Of a stretch of DNA of 64,000 nucleotides, positions 16,954 to 25,782 are shown piece by piece. Source of the DNA: Streptomyces sp. RKAG293. Its GTDB lineage: Bacteria; Actinomycetota; Actinomycetes; Streptomycetales; Streptomycetaceae. The notes under the pieces were generated by a model, which was not told where the DNA came from, made no database searches, and worked only from the letters and a program-made list of their open reading frames with translations. Position 1 is the first letter of the stretch; every line of letters starts with the position of its first letter. A program made the position numbers and the translations under genes. Location of the stretch: the NCBI RefSeq assembly GCF_023701745.1, contig NZ_JAJOZB010000001.1:7549001-7613000 (forward strand), given 5' to 3'.

Positions 16954-18405
16954 ATGACCTCAAGAAAATCACTGGCCGCAAGCGGTCGGTGGAAGTCGGC
17001 AGCGATGCTGCTGGCCCTCGGTTCGGCAGTCGCCGGTGCCGCACTGGCGGGCCCGGGTTCCGGTGTCGGTCAGGCGTCCAGCCACCGGGAAGCGCCGCTG
17101 GTCGCGGCTGACCCGCAGGTCGACAACACCGACCTGTACGCGTTCACCAGCCCGGACCAGGGCAAGTCCGACACGGTGACGCTCACGGCGAACTGGATCC
17201 CGTTCCAGGAGCCGAACGGCGGGCCGAACTTCTATCCGTTCGCTGAGGACGCGCACTACGACATCAACATCGACAGCCAGGGCACCGGCAAGCCGGACCT
17301 GACCTACCGGTGGACGTTCCGCAACGAGGACCTGCGCGGCGAGAAGACGTTCCTGTACAACAACGGCGTCGTGAACAACCTCAACGACAAGACGCTGCTG
17401 TTCCGCCAGCACTACTGCCTGCAGGAGATCCGCGCGGGCAAGAAGCCGGTCACGCTCGTCGCGGACGGCATCGCCACGCCGTCCAACGTCGGCAAGGCGT
17501 CCATGCCGAACTACGGCAGGCTCCGCAACCAGGCGACGCAGCAGCTGCCCGGCGGCGGTCAGACCGTCGCCACGCAGGCCGCGGACCCGTTCTTCCTGGA
17601 TCTGCGGGTCTTCGACCTGCTCTACGGCGGCGATCTCTCCGAGACCGGGCACAACACCCTGAACGGCTACAACGTCAACACGTTGTCCATTCAGGTGCCC
17701 AAGTCCAAGCTCGCCTTCAAGGGCAACGCCAAGCGCAACCCTGTCATCGGCGTGTGGAGCTCCACCGAGCGGCGCACGATGCAGCTCAGCCCCGGCAAGC
17801 AGACCCCCACGGGTAAGTACGTGCAGGTCTCGCGTCTGGGCAATCCGCTGGTCAACGAGGCGGTGGTGCCGGCCGGGCTGAAGAACGCCTTCAACGCGCT
17901 GCCGCCGTCGGAGGACCACAACCAGCCGAAGGTCGTCGCGAAGGTCCTCGACCCGGAGCTGCCCAAGCTCATCCAGGGCATCTACGGCATCCCGGCACCC
18001 GCCACCCCGCGCAAGGACCTGCAGGAGATCTTCCTGACGGGTATCGCCAAGGCGGCCAACGGGCCGCTGGCCGTGGACCTGAACTCGCAGCTGATGAACC
18101 TTGACATCAACAAGAAGCGGTTCGTTCCCGCCGAGGAACTGCGGCTGAACATGTCGACGCCGGTGACGGCCAACCCGGACCGGCTCGGCGTGCTCAACGG
18201 TGACTTCCAGGGCTTCCCCAACGGCCGCCGCATGGGTGACGACGTCATCGACATCGCCATCCAGGCGCTCGAAGGCGCCACTCCCGGGCACCTGATCCAG
18301 GCGCTGGCCGCCGGTGACGGCGTCAACGGGCCGGGCGTTCCGTTCGGGACCACGTTCCCGTACGTCGCTCTGCCGTACACCGGTTCGGTCAACCAGGCCG
18401 GCTAG
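16954..18405 (+). CDS. Exported DUF4331 protein
   Basis: A 483-residue secreted protein. An N-terminal signal (MLLALGSAVAGAALAGPGSG within residues 1-40) precedes the DUF4331 opening SSHREAPL, then DNTDLYAFTSPD. The latter is the conserved start of this family and includes potential metal-binding His/Glu/Asp residues. The family's function is not established, but members are regularly found beside TPR and NicO-type membrane proteins, as here. The ATG at 16954 is preferred over earlier in-frame starts because it begins the signal peptide. A strong hairpin follows the stop, so coupling to the TPR gene may be partial. Confidence 0.88.
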   Translation: MTSRKSLAASGRWKSAAMLLALGSAVAGAALAGPGSGVGQASSHREAPLVAADPQVDNTDLYAFTSPDQGKSDTVTLTANWIPFQEPNGGPNFYPFAEDAHYDINIDSQGTGKPDLTYRWTFRNEDLRGEKTFLYNNGVVNNLNDKTLLFRQHYCLQEIRAGKKPVTLVADGIATPSNVGKASMPNYGRLRNQATQQLPGGGQTVATQAADPFFLDLRVFDLLYGGDLSETGHNTLNGYNVNTLSIQVPKSKLAFKGNAKRNPVIGVWSSTERRTMQLSPGKQTPTGKYVQVSRLGNPLVNEAVVPAGLKNAFNALPPSEDHNQPKVVAKVLDPELPKLIQGIYGIPAPATPRKDLQEIFLTGIAKAANGPLAVDLNSQLMNLDINKKRFVPAEELRLNMSTPVTANPDRLGVLNGDFQGFPNGRRMGDDVIDIAIQALEGATPGHLIQALAAGDGVNGPGVPFGTTFPYVALPYTGSVNQAG

Positions 18406-18426
18406 TCACTGCTGGTCCCACACAGG

Positions 18427-18459
18427 CCGGTGCGGGCCGACGCCAGCTGCCCGCACCGG
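18427..18459 (+). terminator. Hairpin after the DUF4331 gene
   Basis: Perfect 11-base arms, CCGGTGCGGGC at 18427-18437 and GCCCGCACCGG at 18449-18459, with an 11-base loop, lie 22 bases after the DUF4331 stop. Confidence 0.7.
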
Positions 18460-18571
18460 TCCATCGGACCCCGTCGTTGACGAACGCGTACGCCCATCGA
18501 TTCGTCCACGGCTCAGCACGCCCATCGTCCTCCTTCGACCATCGTCCATCGTCCAGAGAGGGATGTCGTTC

Positions 18572-19885
18572 ATGCGCCGCCTCGCCCTGATCGCCACCGC
18601 CGCCGCGCTGTGTGCCGGCCTGACCGGATTCGCGGCGCTGGAACACAACTCCAACCCCCCTCCTCCCGCAGCGGCACCCGCCCCGGCGGCCGGCTCGGCC
18701 CATACCGCGCTGTCGATCGGCGCGGTGGTGAGCAAGCTCCAGGACAAGCTGCGCCGGCAGCCGGCCGACGCGGCAGCGTGGGCGCAGCTGGGCTCCGCGT
18801 ACGTCGAGCAGGCCCGGCTCACCGTCGACCCGACGTTGTACCCCAAGGCGGAAACGGCGCTGCGGCGTTCGCTGACGTTGCAGCCGGACGTCAACACGGC
18901 CGCGCAGACCGGCATGGCCGGACTCGCGAACGCCCGGCACCAGTTCACCCAGGCCCGCACCTGGGCCGATCAAGCCGTCGCCGGCGACCCCTACGCATGG
19001 GCCGCCTACGGGGCACTGACCGATGCCCTCACCCAACTCGGCGACGACGCCGGAGCCCAGGCCGCCGTTCAGCGGATGCTGGATCTGCACCCCTCGACCG
19101 CATCGTTCACCCGCGCCTCCTACACGCTGGAACTGCACGGCCGGACCGATGAGGCAGCGCAAGCCCTCCAGCGCGGACTGGAGGACGCCTCCAACCCGGC
19201 CGACCAGGCCTTCTGCCAGCACTACCTGGGCGAACTGGCCTTCAACACCGGCGCCACGGCAGTGGCATTGGGGCACTACCGCAAGGCGCTGGCCCTGGAC
19301 CCGACCTACACCGCCGCCCTCGCGGGAGTAGCCCGCGCAGAAGCCGCGCTGGGCCAAACGGCCAAGGCCGTCACCGACTACCAAACAGCCATCGCCCGCG
19401 TCCCCCAACCTCAGTACGTGCTCGAACTCGGCGAACTGCTCGAGTCCCTGGGCCGTACCGCGGAGGCTCGTGCGCAGTACAGCGTCCTGGAAGCCGAGCA
19501 GAAGCTGTTCGCCGCCAACGGTGTCGTCGACGACCTGAACCTCGGCCAGTACCAGGCCGACCACGGCAACCCACAACTCGCCGTCACCTTGCTCACCGCC
19601 GAATGGGGCCGCCGGCACAGTGTGCTGGTCGCCGACGCACTGAGCTGGGCCCTGCACCGGGCCGGCCGCGACGAAGAAGCGCTGCCCCTGGCCCGGGAAG
19701 CCGACCGGCTCGGGTGGCGCGACGCCACCCTGCGCTACCACCGCGGTGTCATCGAGCAGACGGTCGGCGACGACCAGGCCGCACGCACCGATCTGACGGC
19801 TGCCCTGGCAGCCAACCCCGCCTTCTCACCCCTGCGCGCACGCGACGCACGAGCGCGCCTGGCCCGCCTCCAAGGACAACGATGA
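18572..19885 (+). CDS. Exported TPR-repeat protein
   Basis: A 437-residue protein with a signal-type N-terminus (LALIATAAALCAGLTGFAAL), a Pro/Ala-rich spacer, and an array of tetratricopeptide repeats filling residues about 55-437. Typical repeat ends are visible in ALGHYRKALALDPTYTAALA and RAQYSVLEAEQKLFAANG. TPR arrays scaffold protein complexes, probably outside the membrane here. The ATG at 18572 lies 9 bases after AGAGAGG; the ATG at 18563 directly abuts it. The stop overlaps the start of the NicO gene (ATGA), implying joint production with that transporter. Confidence 0.88.
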   Translation: MRRLALIATAAALCAGLTGFAALEHNSNPPPPAAAPAPAAGSAHTALSIGAVVSKLQDKLRRQPADAAAWAQLGSAYVEQARLTVDPTLYPKAETALRRSLTLQPDVNTAAQTGMAGLANARHQFTQARTWADQAVAGDPYAWAAYGALTDALTQLGDDAGAQAAVQRMLDLHPSTASFTRASYTLELHGRTDEAAQALQRGLEDASNPADQAFCQHYLGELAFNTGATAVALGHYRKALALDPTYTAALAGVARAEAALGQTAKAVTDYQTAIARVPQPQYVLELGELLESLGRTAEARAQYSVLEAEQKLFAANGVVDDLNLGQYQADHGNPQLAVTLLTAEWGRRHSVLVADALSWALHRAGRDEEALPLAREADRLGWRDATLRYHRGVIEQTVGDDQAARTDLTAALAANPAFSPLRARDARARLARLQGQR

Positions 19886-21684
19886 TCCGCCTCTACGCGC
19901 GCACGCGACAAGTCGCCCTGCTCCTCGTCGGCATCCCGATGCTGCTCTCCCTGGCCGCACCCGCCGCGTCCGCGCATCCGCTGGGGAACTTCACGGTCAA
20001 CCGCTACGACGGGCTGACGCTTCACCCCGACCACGTGGACGACCTGGCCGTGGTGGACACCGCCGAGATCCCCACCCTCCAGGCCATGCCCGGTCTGGAC
20101 ACCGACCATGACGGCCGACTCGGCGCCGGGGAGGCCGCAGCCCATGCCCGGACGGCCTGTGCCCTGCTTGCCCACGGCATCACCGCCACCACGAGCCCGC
20201 AGGGCAACAGCGCGGCACGGGCAGCCACGCTGCACTTCCAGGTCCGGTCGTCCAACTACCGGCTCGTACGGGGACAGGCCGGTCTGGACACCGGCCGCCT
20301 CGAATGCCGGCTGACGGCGCCGGCGGACCTGGGGACGTCAGGGCTCGTGGACCTCTCCACCGGGGTGGACTCCGCTCGGATCGGCTGGCACGAGATCACC
20401 GCAAGGGGCGAGGGAGCGCAGATCGGCTCCTCTGACGTACCGGCGACCTCTATTTCGAACGAGCTGCGGAAGTACCCCGCTGATCTGCTGTCCAATCCGC
20501 CCGACACCCGCCACACCCGCATCACCCTCGGCAACGGTCCCGGGGCGGTGGCAGCCACCGCACCCGGCACGGGCCTGCTGGGAAGCTGGTACGCGGCCCT
20601 CGACGCCCATCTGGGCTCCCTCACCGACAGAGACCGACTCACCCTTCCCGTCGGACTGCTCGCCGTGCTGCTGGCTCTCGTACTGGGTGCGGGGCACGCC
20701 GCACTGCCCGGACACGGCAAAACCATCATGGCCGCCTACCTCGCGGGCCGGCAGGGCCGCCCGCGCGACGCGGTCACGGTCGCCACGACCGTGACCCTCA
20801 CTCACACCGCGTCCGTCCTGGTCCTGGGCACCGCCTTGAGCGTGTCCTCCGCCCTCGTCGGCGAACAAGCGCTCGCCTGGCTCGGCACCATCAGCGGACT
20901 GGTCATCATCGCCGCCGGCATCTGGCTCATCCCCGCCGCCCTGCGCAACCTGCGCAACCGCGAGGAGACGGAAACCGCGCACCAGGAGCACACACACCAC
21001 GGTCACACGCACGGCGATCACGATCACGTTCATCCGCATACCCCCAGCGAATCGGCCGTCGTCGCCATGCCCCTCGCGGTTGATCAATTTGCCGCAGTCA
21101 CTGTTGGAAGCGGGACTGTCGCTGCGGCCGCCAGCATGACGGAGGCACCCCACTCCACGGGCGCCAACTCCCTTGCGAAGCATGGCCATTCCGCCTCGCA
21201 CACCACCCCTGACCAGCACCAGCGCCAGCACCATGTGAAGGCGCAGAGCCGCCATCACAGCCACGATGACGCACACGGGCACAGCCATGAGGGACATGGA
21301 CACGGGCACGGGCACAGCCATGGGCTGTTCGGCCACCATCATCACGGGAAGTCGACCACCCGCAAGAAGGGCGGCCTGATCGGGATCGGTATCGCCGGTG
21401 GGCTCGTCCCCAGCCCATCCGCCCTGGTCGTTCTGCTGGGTTCCATCGCCCTGGGCAGAACGGCTTTCGGCGTCGCCCTCGTCATCTGCTACGGCCTGGG
21501 CATGGCCGTCACCCTGGCCGCAGCCGGTCTGTTCCTGCTGAAACTGCGCGACCGGATCCCGGCCCTGAACGGCGGAACTGCGGGCCGGTTCGCGACGTGG
21601 GGCGCGCGGATCACCCCACTGGGCACCGCACTGCTCATCCTGGCCGTCGGGGTGGGCACCGCACTGCGAGCCATGCCGCTGTGA
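19882..21684 (+). CDS. NicO/RcnA-type nickel-cobalt transporter with His-rich loop
   Basis: A 600-residue membrane protein. It has a signal peptide, then an extracellular N-terminal domain of about 220 residues with an EF-hand-like loop (DTDHDGRLGAGE, about residues 74-85), then hydrophobic helices starting LPVGLLAVLLALVLGAGHAA. The PGHGKTIMAAYLAG motif is typical of the NicO family. A very long His-rich cytoplasmic loop (about residues 370-495, blocks such as HEGHGHGHGHSHG) splits the two helix groups and probably binds Ni/Co or Zn. It is coupled to the upstream TPR gene. Metal export or homeostasis is likely; the metal is not certain. Confidence 0.87.
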   Translation: MIRLYARTRQVALLLVGIPMLLSLAAPAASAHPLGNFTVNRYDGLTLHPDHVDDLAVVDTAEIPTLQAMPGLDTDHDGRLGAGEAAAHARTACALLAHGITATTSPQGNSAARAATLHFQVRSSNYRLVRGQAGLDTGRLECRLTAPADLGTSGLVDLSTGVDSARIGWHEITARGEGAQIGSSDVPATSISNELRKYPADLLSNPPDTRHTRITLGNGPGAVAATAPGTGLLGSWYAALDAHLGSLTDRDRLTLPVGLLAVLLALVLGAGHAALPGHGKTIMAAYLAGRQGRPRDAVTVATTVTLTHTASVLVLGTALSVSSALVGEQALAWLGTISGLVIIAAGIWLIPAALRNLRNREETETAHQEHTHHGHTHGDHDHVHPHTPSESAVVAMPLAVDQFAAVTVGSGTVAAAASMTEAPHSTGANSLAKHGHSASHTTPDQHQRQHHVKAQSRHHSHDDAHGHSHEGHGHGHGHSHGLFGHHHHGKSTTRKKGGLIGIGIAGGLVPSPSALVVLLGSIALGRTAFGVALVICYGLGMAVTLAAAGLFLLKLRDRIPALNGGTAGRFATWGARITPLGTALLILAVGVGTALRAMPL

Positions 21685-21731
21685 ACGGCCACCATTACTT
21701 CCCCATCACTCCGGAAGGCAGGAAGACGACC

Positions 21732-22049
21732 ATGGCATCACGTGTCCGCACCCGCTGGGCCACCCTGTTCGTGCTCGGCGCGCTCGCGCTCACCGCCTGC
21801 GGCTCCTCCGCGGCGCGCACCGGCGCACTCGACACCACCTCCGACAGCAAGAAACCCGCCTGCCGTGCCCACCAGAGTGTGCTGCCCAGCCAGGACTACA
21901 CCGGGGGAAGCGATGCCAAGACCCTGGCCGTCCTCGCCATGATGAAGTACTACACCGCCAAGGGGCCCCTGCCCTTCTGCGACGCCAAGCCCGCCACCGA
22001 GCAGGACACCGCCTGGGCCCGGCTCTACACCGATCTCACCAAGCCCTGA
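21732..22049 (+). CDS. Small lipoprotein, unknown function
   Basis: A 105-residue protein with a lipobox (LALTAC, cysteine near residue 23) and a mature domain of about 80 residues containing two more cysteines (KPACRAH, LPFCDAK). Its helical TEQDTAWARLYTDLTKP ending is distinctive. The ATG at 21732 follows AGGAAG by 6 bases and gives a normal lipoprotein signal; a longer in-frame start would not. It follows the NicO gene by 47 bases on the same strand and completes the DUF4331-TPR-NicO block. No family was recognised. Confidence 0.8.
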   Translation: MASRVRTRWATLFVLGALALTACGSSAARTGALDTTSDSKKPACRAHQSVLPSQDYTGGSDAKTLAVLAMMKYYTAKGPLPFCDAKPATEQDTAWARLYTDLTKP

Positions 22050-22234
22050 CCCGTGAGCGTTCCCGACTCCGCGGTCGTCGGCAAGGGCGAAAGCACCTGC
22101 GGGTCTGACCGGGATCGTCTTCTGGCCGGCGGTGCGGCTCGGGCGGCGAGGCATCGGCTCGGGGCCCGCCTCAGCCGTGCGGACTGGTCCCGCGTGCCGG
22201 ACACTCTGCCATCGGGTACAGGGCGGAGTGGGTC

Positions 22235-22690
22235 TCAGGTTCCGACGGGCGAGCTAGCAGTTTCGGCAGGACGCGCGCGCCGCGTCACGAGGAGAGCGGT
22301 GGTGGCGATGACGGCGAGAACTTGCGCAGCAGCACTGAGCTTCTTGTCGTCGGACCAGATGGGTTCATACATGTCCGGCAGCGGGCCCAGAGCACCGACG
22401 TCGACGTAGCGGTAGAGCACGAGCGCGGCGAGGCCGCCTGCCGCGACGAGCCAGGCGAAGGCGTCACCCAGTGGGCGGCGCCAGGCGAGGACCAGCAGGG
22501 CTGCCAGGGATGCCAGGCCCGCTTCGACGCGGAACAGGGTGCCCTGGCTGATGGTCGCACTGACAGCGTCGTACTGGTCGGCCAGCTTGGCGTGGACGTA
22601 CGCGTCGACGGCCAAGCCCACCGCGGCAGCGACCCGGCACGCCCCGCGCGCGGTCCGGAGGGCGCTGAGGGACGTTGTGGCAGGTGTCAT
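22235..22690 (-). CDS. Four-helix integral membrane protein
   Basis: A 151-residue protein with four hydrophobic segments: CRVAAAVGLAVDAYVHAKLA, VEAGLASLAALLVLAW, FAWLVAAGGLAALVLYRYVD and AAAQVLAVIATTALLVTR. AAGGAA lies 6 bases before the ATG. Histidine and acidic residues near the first helix (DAYVHAKLADQYD) are conserved-looking but of unknown use. It is the last gene of a minus-strand group beginning with the ferritin-like genes and follows the cupredoxin gene by 49 bases, so a link to copper or redox handling is suggested by context only. Confidence 0.75.
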   Translation of the reverse strand: MTPATTSLSALRTARGACRVAAAVGLAVDAYVHAKLADQYDAVSATISQGTLFRVEAGLASLAALLVLAWRRPLGDAFAWLVAAGGLAALVLYRYVDVGALGPLPDMYEPIWSDDKKLSAAAQVLAVIATTALLVTRRARPAETASSPVGT

Positions 22691-22739
22691 GGCCGGTTCC
22701 TTCGTTGTGTGCGGCGACGGCCGACGGGGTGGGGATACC

Positions 22740-23156
22740 TCAGCGGACGGTGAGAGTGCCCTTCATGTACTGGTGGATGTTGCAGATGTAGCTGTAGCTC
22801 CCCGCAGTCGCCGGGGCTTTGAACGTTGCGGACTTGCCGCCGGCGATGGTGCCGGTGTCGAAGGCCTTGGAGCCGGTGGCCGTGGCGGTGTGCGGGGTCT
22901 TGTCCTCGTTCAGGACGGTGACCACCGTGCCCGGTGCGACGGTCAGCGAGGCCGGGTTGAACAGGAAGTCCTTGATGACGATGCGTGCCGCTGCTCCGGA
23001 CGCGGTGCCCGCCGGTGACGAGGCCGGCGTGGTGGAGGAGGACGAGCCGCCGGAGCTGGAGCTGGAACAGCCCGTCAAGGCGACCAGTGCGCAGAGGGCA
23101 CTCGCGGCGGCCAGGCGTCCGCGACGGGGACGTACTCGGTTGGCGTTGACGTTCAT
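22740..23156 (-). CDS. Cupredoxin (plastocyanin-like) lipoprotein
   Basis: A 138-residue exported type-1 copper protein. A lipobox-like signal (LVALTGCSS) and Ser-rich spacer precede a cupredoxin domain (IVIKDFLFNPASLTVAPGT). All four expected copper ligands are visible: His in TPHTAT, Cys in YSYICN, His in NIHQ and Met in YMKG. It probably carries electrons or binds copper outside the membrane. The ATG at 23156 gives a standard lipoprotein; another in-frame ATG lies 36 bases upstream. It belongs to the minus-strand group with two ferritin-like proteins, but a strong hairpin lies between them. Confidence 0.87.
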   Translation of the reverse strand: MNVNANRVRPRRGRLAAASALCALVALTGCSSSSSGGSSSSTTPASSPAGTASGAAARIVIKDFLFNPASLTVAPGTVVTVLNEDKTPHTATATGSKAFDTGTIAGGKSATFKAPATAGSYSYICNIHQYMKGTLTVR

Positions 23157-23212
23157 CTGCGGGCCCAATCCATCGACGGCAATGACTGACATGGGATAGC
23201 GATACCAAGGAG

Positions 23213-23257
23213 TGGTGCGCCCCGGACTCCGACACGCTGGGAGCCCGGGGCGCACCA
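23213..23257 (-). terminator. Hairpin after the ferritin-like gene pair
   Basis: Perfect 13-base arms (23213-23225 and 23245-23257) with further pairing inside the loop lie just after the stop of the second ferritin-like gene on the minus strand and upstream of the cupredoxin gene. Confidence 0.8.
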
Positions 23258-23264
23258 TGCATCA

Positions 23265-24065
23265 TCAGACCGTCAGCAGGGTGGTGCTGGCGGCCTTGTC
23301 CACGGGCAGGAAGTCGTCCGGGACGGGGTACTGACCGAGCACGTAGTGCAGGATCGCGGCGTGCATCGCCTCGACGGGGGCGACGGTGGCCGCGGTGCTG
23401 ATCCCGGCAGGGCTGATGACGTTGTAGGTCGCGAACAGGTACGTCTGCGCGGCCTGGTCCTCCAGTTGCAGAGCCAGCTTGGCGACGGAGCCGACATCCG
23501 TCGCCTTGCCGAGCGCGGCGGTGACGTCGGCCTGGTTGGACAGCGGCACATTGGTGATGGCGGGCTTGCCGGCGCCGGTCAGGACCGCGTTCCAGGCTTT
23601 CGCGTGGTCGGCGTGCTGGGCCATCGCGGTGGTGACGAAGGTCGCCACCGCGGGCGGTACGGTGCCGAGCTTGCCCGCCTTGGCCGCGGCCAGGGTCGCT
23701 TGGTAGGCGCCCACGGCCTGGTTCTCCAGTGCGGTGGCCAGTGCGACGACCTTCAGGTCCCCGGTGTACTGGCCGCTGCCCGACGCCGCTCCGGAGGGCG
23801 ACGGCGACGCCGACGCGTCCGACGTCTTGTCGCTGCTGGAGCAGGCGGCCAGGGCCATCGCCGCCGCGACACCTCCGGCTCCGAGCAGGAAGCGGCGCCG
23901 CCCCAGGTTCGTTCGCTCCGCCGTGCGGATCTCCTCCGCCAGATCGACGGCGCCGGCCCGCATCGCGGGCAGCGTCTCTCGATGAGCCTCGTCCATGTCG
24001 TGGGTCAGACGGGCGAGTTGCTGCTCGCTGATCTGCAGTTCCCAGCCGTTGCGTGCAGTGGTCAC
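23265..24065 (-). CDS. Ferritin-like-domain protein, Tat/lipoprotein export
   Basis: A 266-residue protein with a long cytoplasmic-looking N-terminal segment, a twin-arginine signal (GRRRFLLGAGG), a lipobox (LAACSS) and a Ser-rich spacer. A four-helix ferritin-like domain fills residues about 105-260. Helix pairs include ALATALENQAVGAYQATLAA with MAQHADHAKAWN, and ALQLEDQAAQTYLFATYN with VEAMHAAILHYVLGQYPVPD; the repeated E and ExxH pattern suggests a di-iron site. The start is GTG 24065, overlapping the stop of the preceding homolog (GTGA), so the two are coupled. It may be a periplasm-facing redox or metal-storage protein; the substrate is unknown. Confidence 0.85.
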   Translation of the reverse strand: MTTARNGWELQISEQQLARLTHDMDEAHRETLPAMRAGAVDLAEEIRTAERTNLGRRRFLLGAGGVAAAMALAACSSSDKTSDASASPSPSGAASGSGQYTGDLKVVALATALENQAVGAYQATLAAAKAGKLGTVPPAVATFVTTAMAQHADHAKAWNAVLTGAGKPAITNVPLSNQADVTAALGKATDVGSVAKLALQLEDQAAQTYLFATYNVISPAGISTAATVAPVEAMHAAILHYVLGQYPVPDDFLPVDKAASTTLLTV

Positions 24066-24850
24066 TTCACGGCTCCTTCGGAGATCGGCGAGGCGTCCTT
24101 GGTCGGGTAGAAGGCGTCGGGGAACCCGACGCTGCCCGCGGCGGCGGGCAGCTTGGCCGCGTCCGTCGGGATGGCGATGAGGTCGGGAAGATTCCCGGCC
24201 AGCAGCGCCTGAACGGCCAGCAGCGTCGCCCGGTGCTGGGCCTCGACCGGGGCGACCGAGGCGAAGAGCTTGCGCAGTTGTGCGTCGCTGACCTGGCCGA
24301 CGTTCTTGGTGTAGGTCTGGGCGGCGACGTTCTCCAGCGTGATCGCCAGCGCGACCACGTCGGCCGGGGTCTTGATGGTGGGCAGGGCTTCCTTGACCAC
24401 GGCCGCGTACTTGGGGTCCGGGCCGGTCTGGGCCTTGCCGCCCGCCTGGGTGGCGGCGGCGTTGAACGCCTTGGCGTGGGCCTGGTGCTGGGTGGTGGTC
24501 TTGGCGATGAACGCCGCGACGGTCTTGTTCCCGTCCTTGATGAACGGCAGCCCCGCAGCGGTCTGGTAGACGCTGATGGCCAGGTTCTCCAGGGAGGCCG
24601 CGGTCTGCAGCGCCATGATGTCGTCCGCGGTGGTTGCCGCCGCGGCCCGCACGGACGACAGCACTGCCGCTGCCCCCGCCACACCGGCCAGCGTCCCCGA
24701 CCGCTGCCACCAGTGGCGCGACCGGGGCGCGGTGGCCTCGGTGAAGTCGTCCAACGCGCTGCCGGTGATGCGCAGTGCGTCGCTGTTGAGGTCTTCGGAT
24801 TGCTCGGTGAGCTCTTCCAGCAGTCGGGTGTCGATGCGCTGTACGCCCAT
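24062..24850 (-). CDS. Ferritin-like-domain protein, first gene of the pair
   Basis: A 262-residue paralog-like neighbour of the protein encoded at 23265-24065. It has an N-terminal helix, then a hydrophobic segment (SGTLAGVAGAAAVLSSVRAA) that could export it, and a four-helix domain. Matching helices are LQTAASLENLAISVYQTAAG with TTQHQAHAKAFN, and ALAITLENVAAQTYTKNVG with VEAQHRATLLAVQALLAGN. Each pair carries the E and QHxxH / ExQH residues of ferritin-like di-iron sites. The start at 24850 was chosen as the first ATG of the coherent frame. A perfect 20-base palindrome lies about 100 bases upstream and may control the pair. Confidence 0.84.
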   Translation of the reverse strand: MGVQRIDTRLLEELTEQSEDLNSDALRITGSALDDFTEATAPRSRHWWQRSGTLAGVAGAAAVLSSVRAAAATTADDIMALQTAASLENLAISVYQTAAGLPFIKDGNKTVAAFIAKTTTQHQAHAKAFNAAATQAGGKAQTGPDPKYAAVVKEALPTIKTPADVVALAITLENVAAQTYTKNVGQVSDAQLRKLFASVAPVEAQHRATLLAVQALLAGNLPDLIAIPTDAAKLPAAAGSVGFPDAFYPTKDASPISEGAVK

Positions 24851-24954
24851 CACGCCCCATCTCTCTCGGCGCCCACTCCGTCGCAGGCACGTCCACAGCC
24901 CCTTCGGTGCCGTGGCCCCCAGCGGATTGCTCGGATCATCCGTACACCGGCGAG

Positions 24955-24974
24955 GTTCACCCCCAAGGGTGAAC
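24955..24974. promoter_or_regulatory. Palindromic operator candidate upstream of the ferritin-like genes
   Basis: A perfect dyad, GTTCACCC-CCAA-GGGTGAAC, lies 105 bases upstream of the ferritin-like operon and 235 bases upstream of the rightward gene at 25209. The binding regulator is unknown. Confidence 0.55.
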
Positions 24975-25208
24975 GGCGGGCCCCCTGGGGTACCGCACTG
25001 ACCCAGTCGTGGCAGCCCCGACGATCTACACCAGGCGCGGCCAGGGTGGGAGGTCGTCAACCGCATGAGCTCACGTAACCCGTGTCATCCGCCTGGCTGA
25101 GGGCAGGAGATGCCCGCCCGTGCTGCCCTGGCATTTCGACCGGCGCCCTTGCCCTCGGACGATCTCCGCCCGTCAGGCGTCCTCCGAAGGCCCCACTACT
25201 CTGCCGGG

Positions 25209-25532
25209 ATGCATCAACCTGTCGTCGGCTGTACGGACTCCGATCCACGGGTCCGCCTGGTCCAGCTCGTGGAGCGAGGGGATGGGCTGTTACGGGAACT
25301 GGAACGCAGTGCGCAACCCCGCGCGACGCACAACGGCCTTCCGTTCGCCGGCCCCTCTCCCGGGGTGCTGACCACCATCAGGGAGGTCATTTCGATCTAC
25401 CAGCAGATCGCGTACCGGTACGTGGACGCGGACCTCGATGACGCTCGGACGCTGCGGCACCTGGCCGACGCGCTCGACGAGACGGCCCGCTGCGTACGGC
25501 TGCTGACTCCCCCCGACGTGCCGACTTCCTAG
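25209..25532 (+). CDS. Hypothetical helical protein with a TTA codon
   Basis: A 107-residue mainly helical protein (RLVQLVERGDGLLRELERS, then DDARTLRHLADALDETARCV) of no recognised family and without an export signal. Codon 28 (25290-25292) is TTA, the rare leucine codon read by the bldA tRNA in Streptomyces, so expression may be tied to development. The ribosome site before the ATG at 25209 is weak; an in-frame ATG at 25110 is also possible, so the start is uncertain. Confidence 0.55.
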   Translation: MHQPVVGCTDSDPRVRLVQLVERGDGLLRELERSAQPRATHNGLPFAGPSPGVLTTIREVISIYQQIAYRYVDADLDDARTLRHLADALDETARCVRLLTPPDVPTS

Positions 25533-25557
25533 TGCGTCAGAGCCGTTGCCCAGCGCG

Positions 25558-25725
25558 ATGCGGGCGGTGGTGGCGGAGGGGCCGCCCGCGGCCTCCGCCG
25601 ACGGCCTGGACGAGATGACGATCGCCGGCGTCGCGGAGCGCGCCGGCGTCTACGCCGACGAGCTCGGCGACATGGCGATCGCCTACCTGCTCACTCCCGA
25701 CCGGCGCCGCTCCACCCACGCCTGA
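25558..25725 (+). pseudogene. Possible TetR-type regulator remnant
   Basis: A 55-residue frame contains LDEMTIAGVAERAGV, which resembles the start of a TetR helix-turn-helix, but the recognition helix is replaced by an unrelated sequence and the frame stops after 55 residues. There is no ribosome site. It is best read as a fragment left by deletion; the family call is tentative. Confidence 0.3.
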
Positions 25726-25782
25726 GTCGAGCGCATTGCCGGAAGGCCTCCCTGGGTGTCTACCGGGGCTGGGGCAAGGCGA

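Noticed and set aside
23265-24896. One 543-residue protein across both ferritin-like genes
   Set aside because: The upstream part of that frame is Arg/His-rich nonsense; the real upstream gene is in another frame and ends in a GTGA overlap with the second gene.
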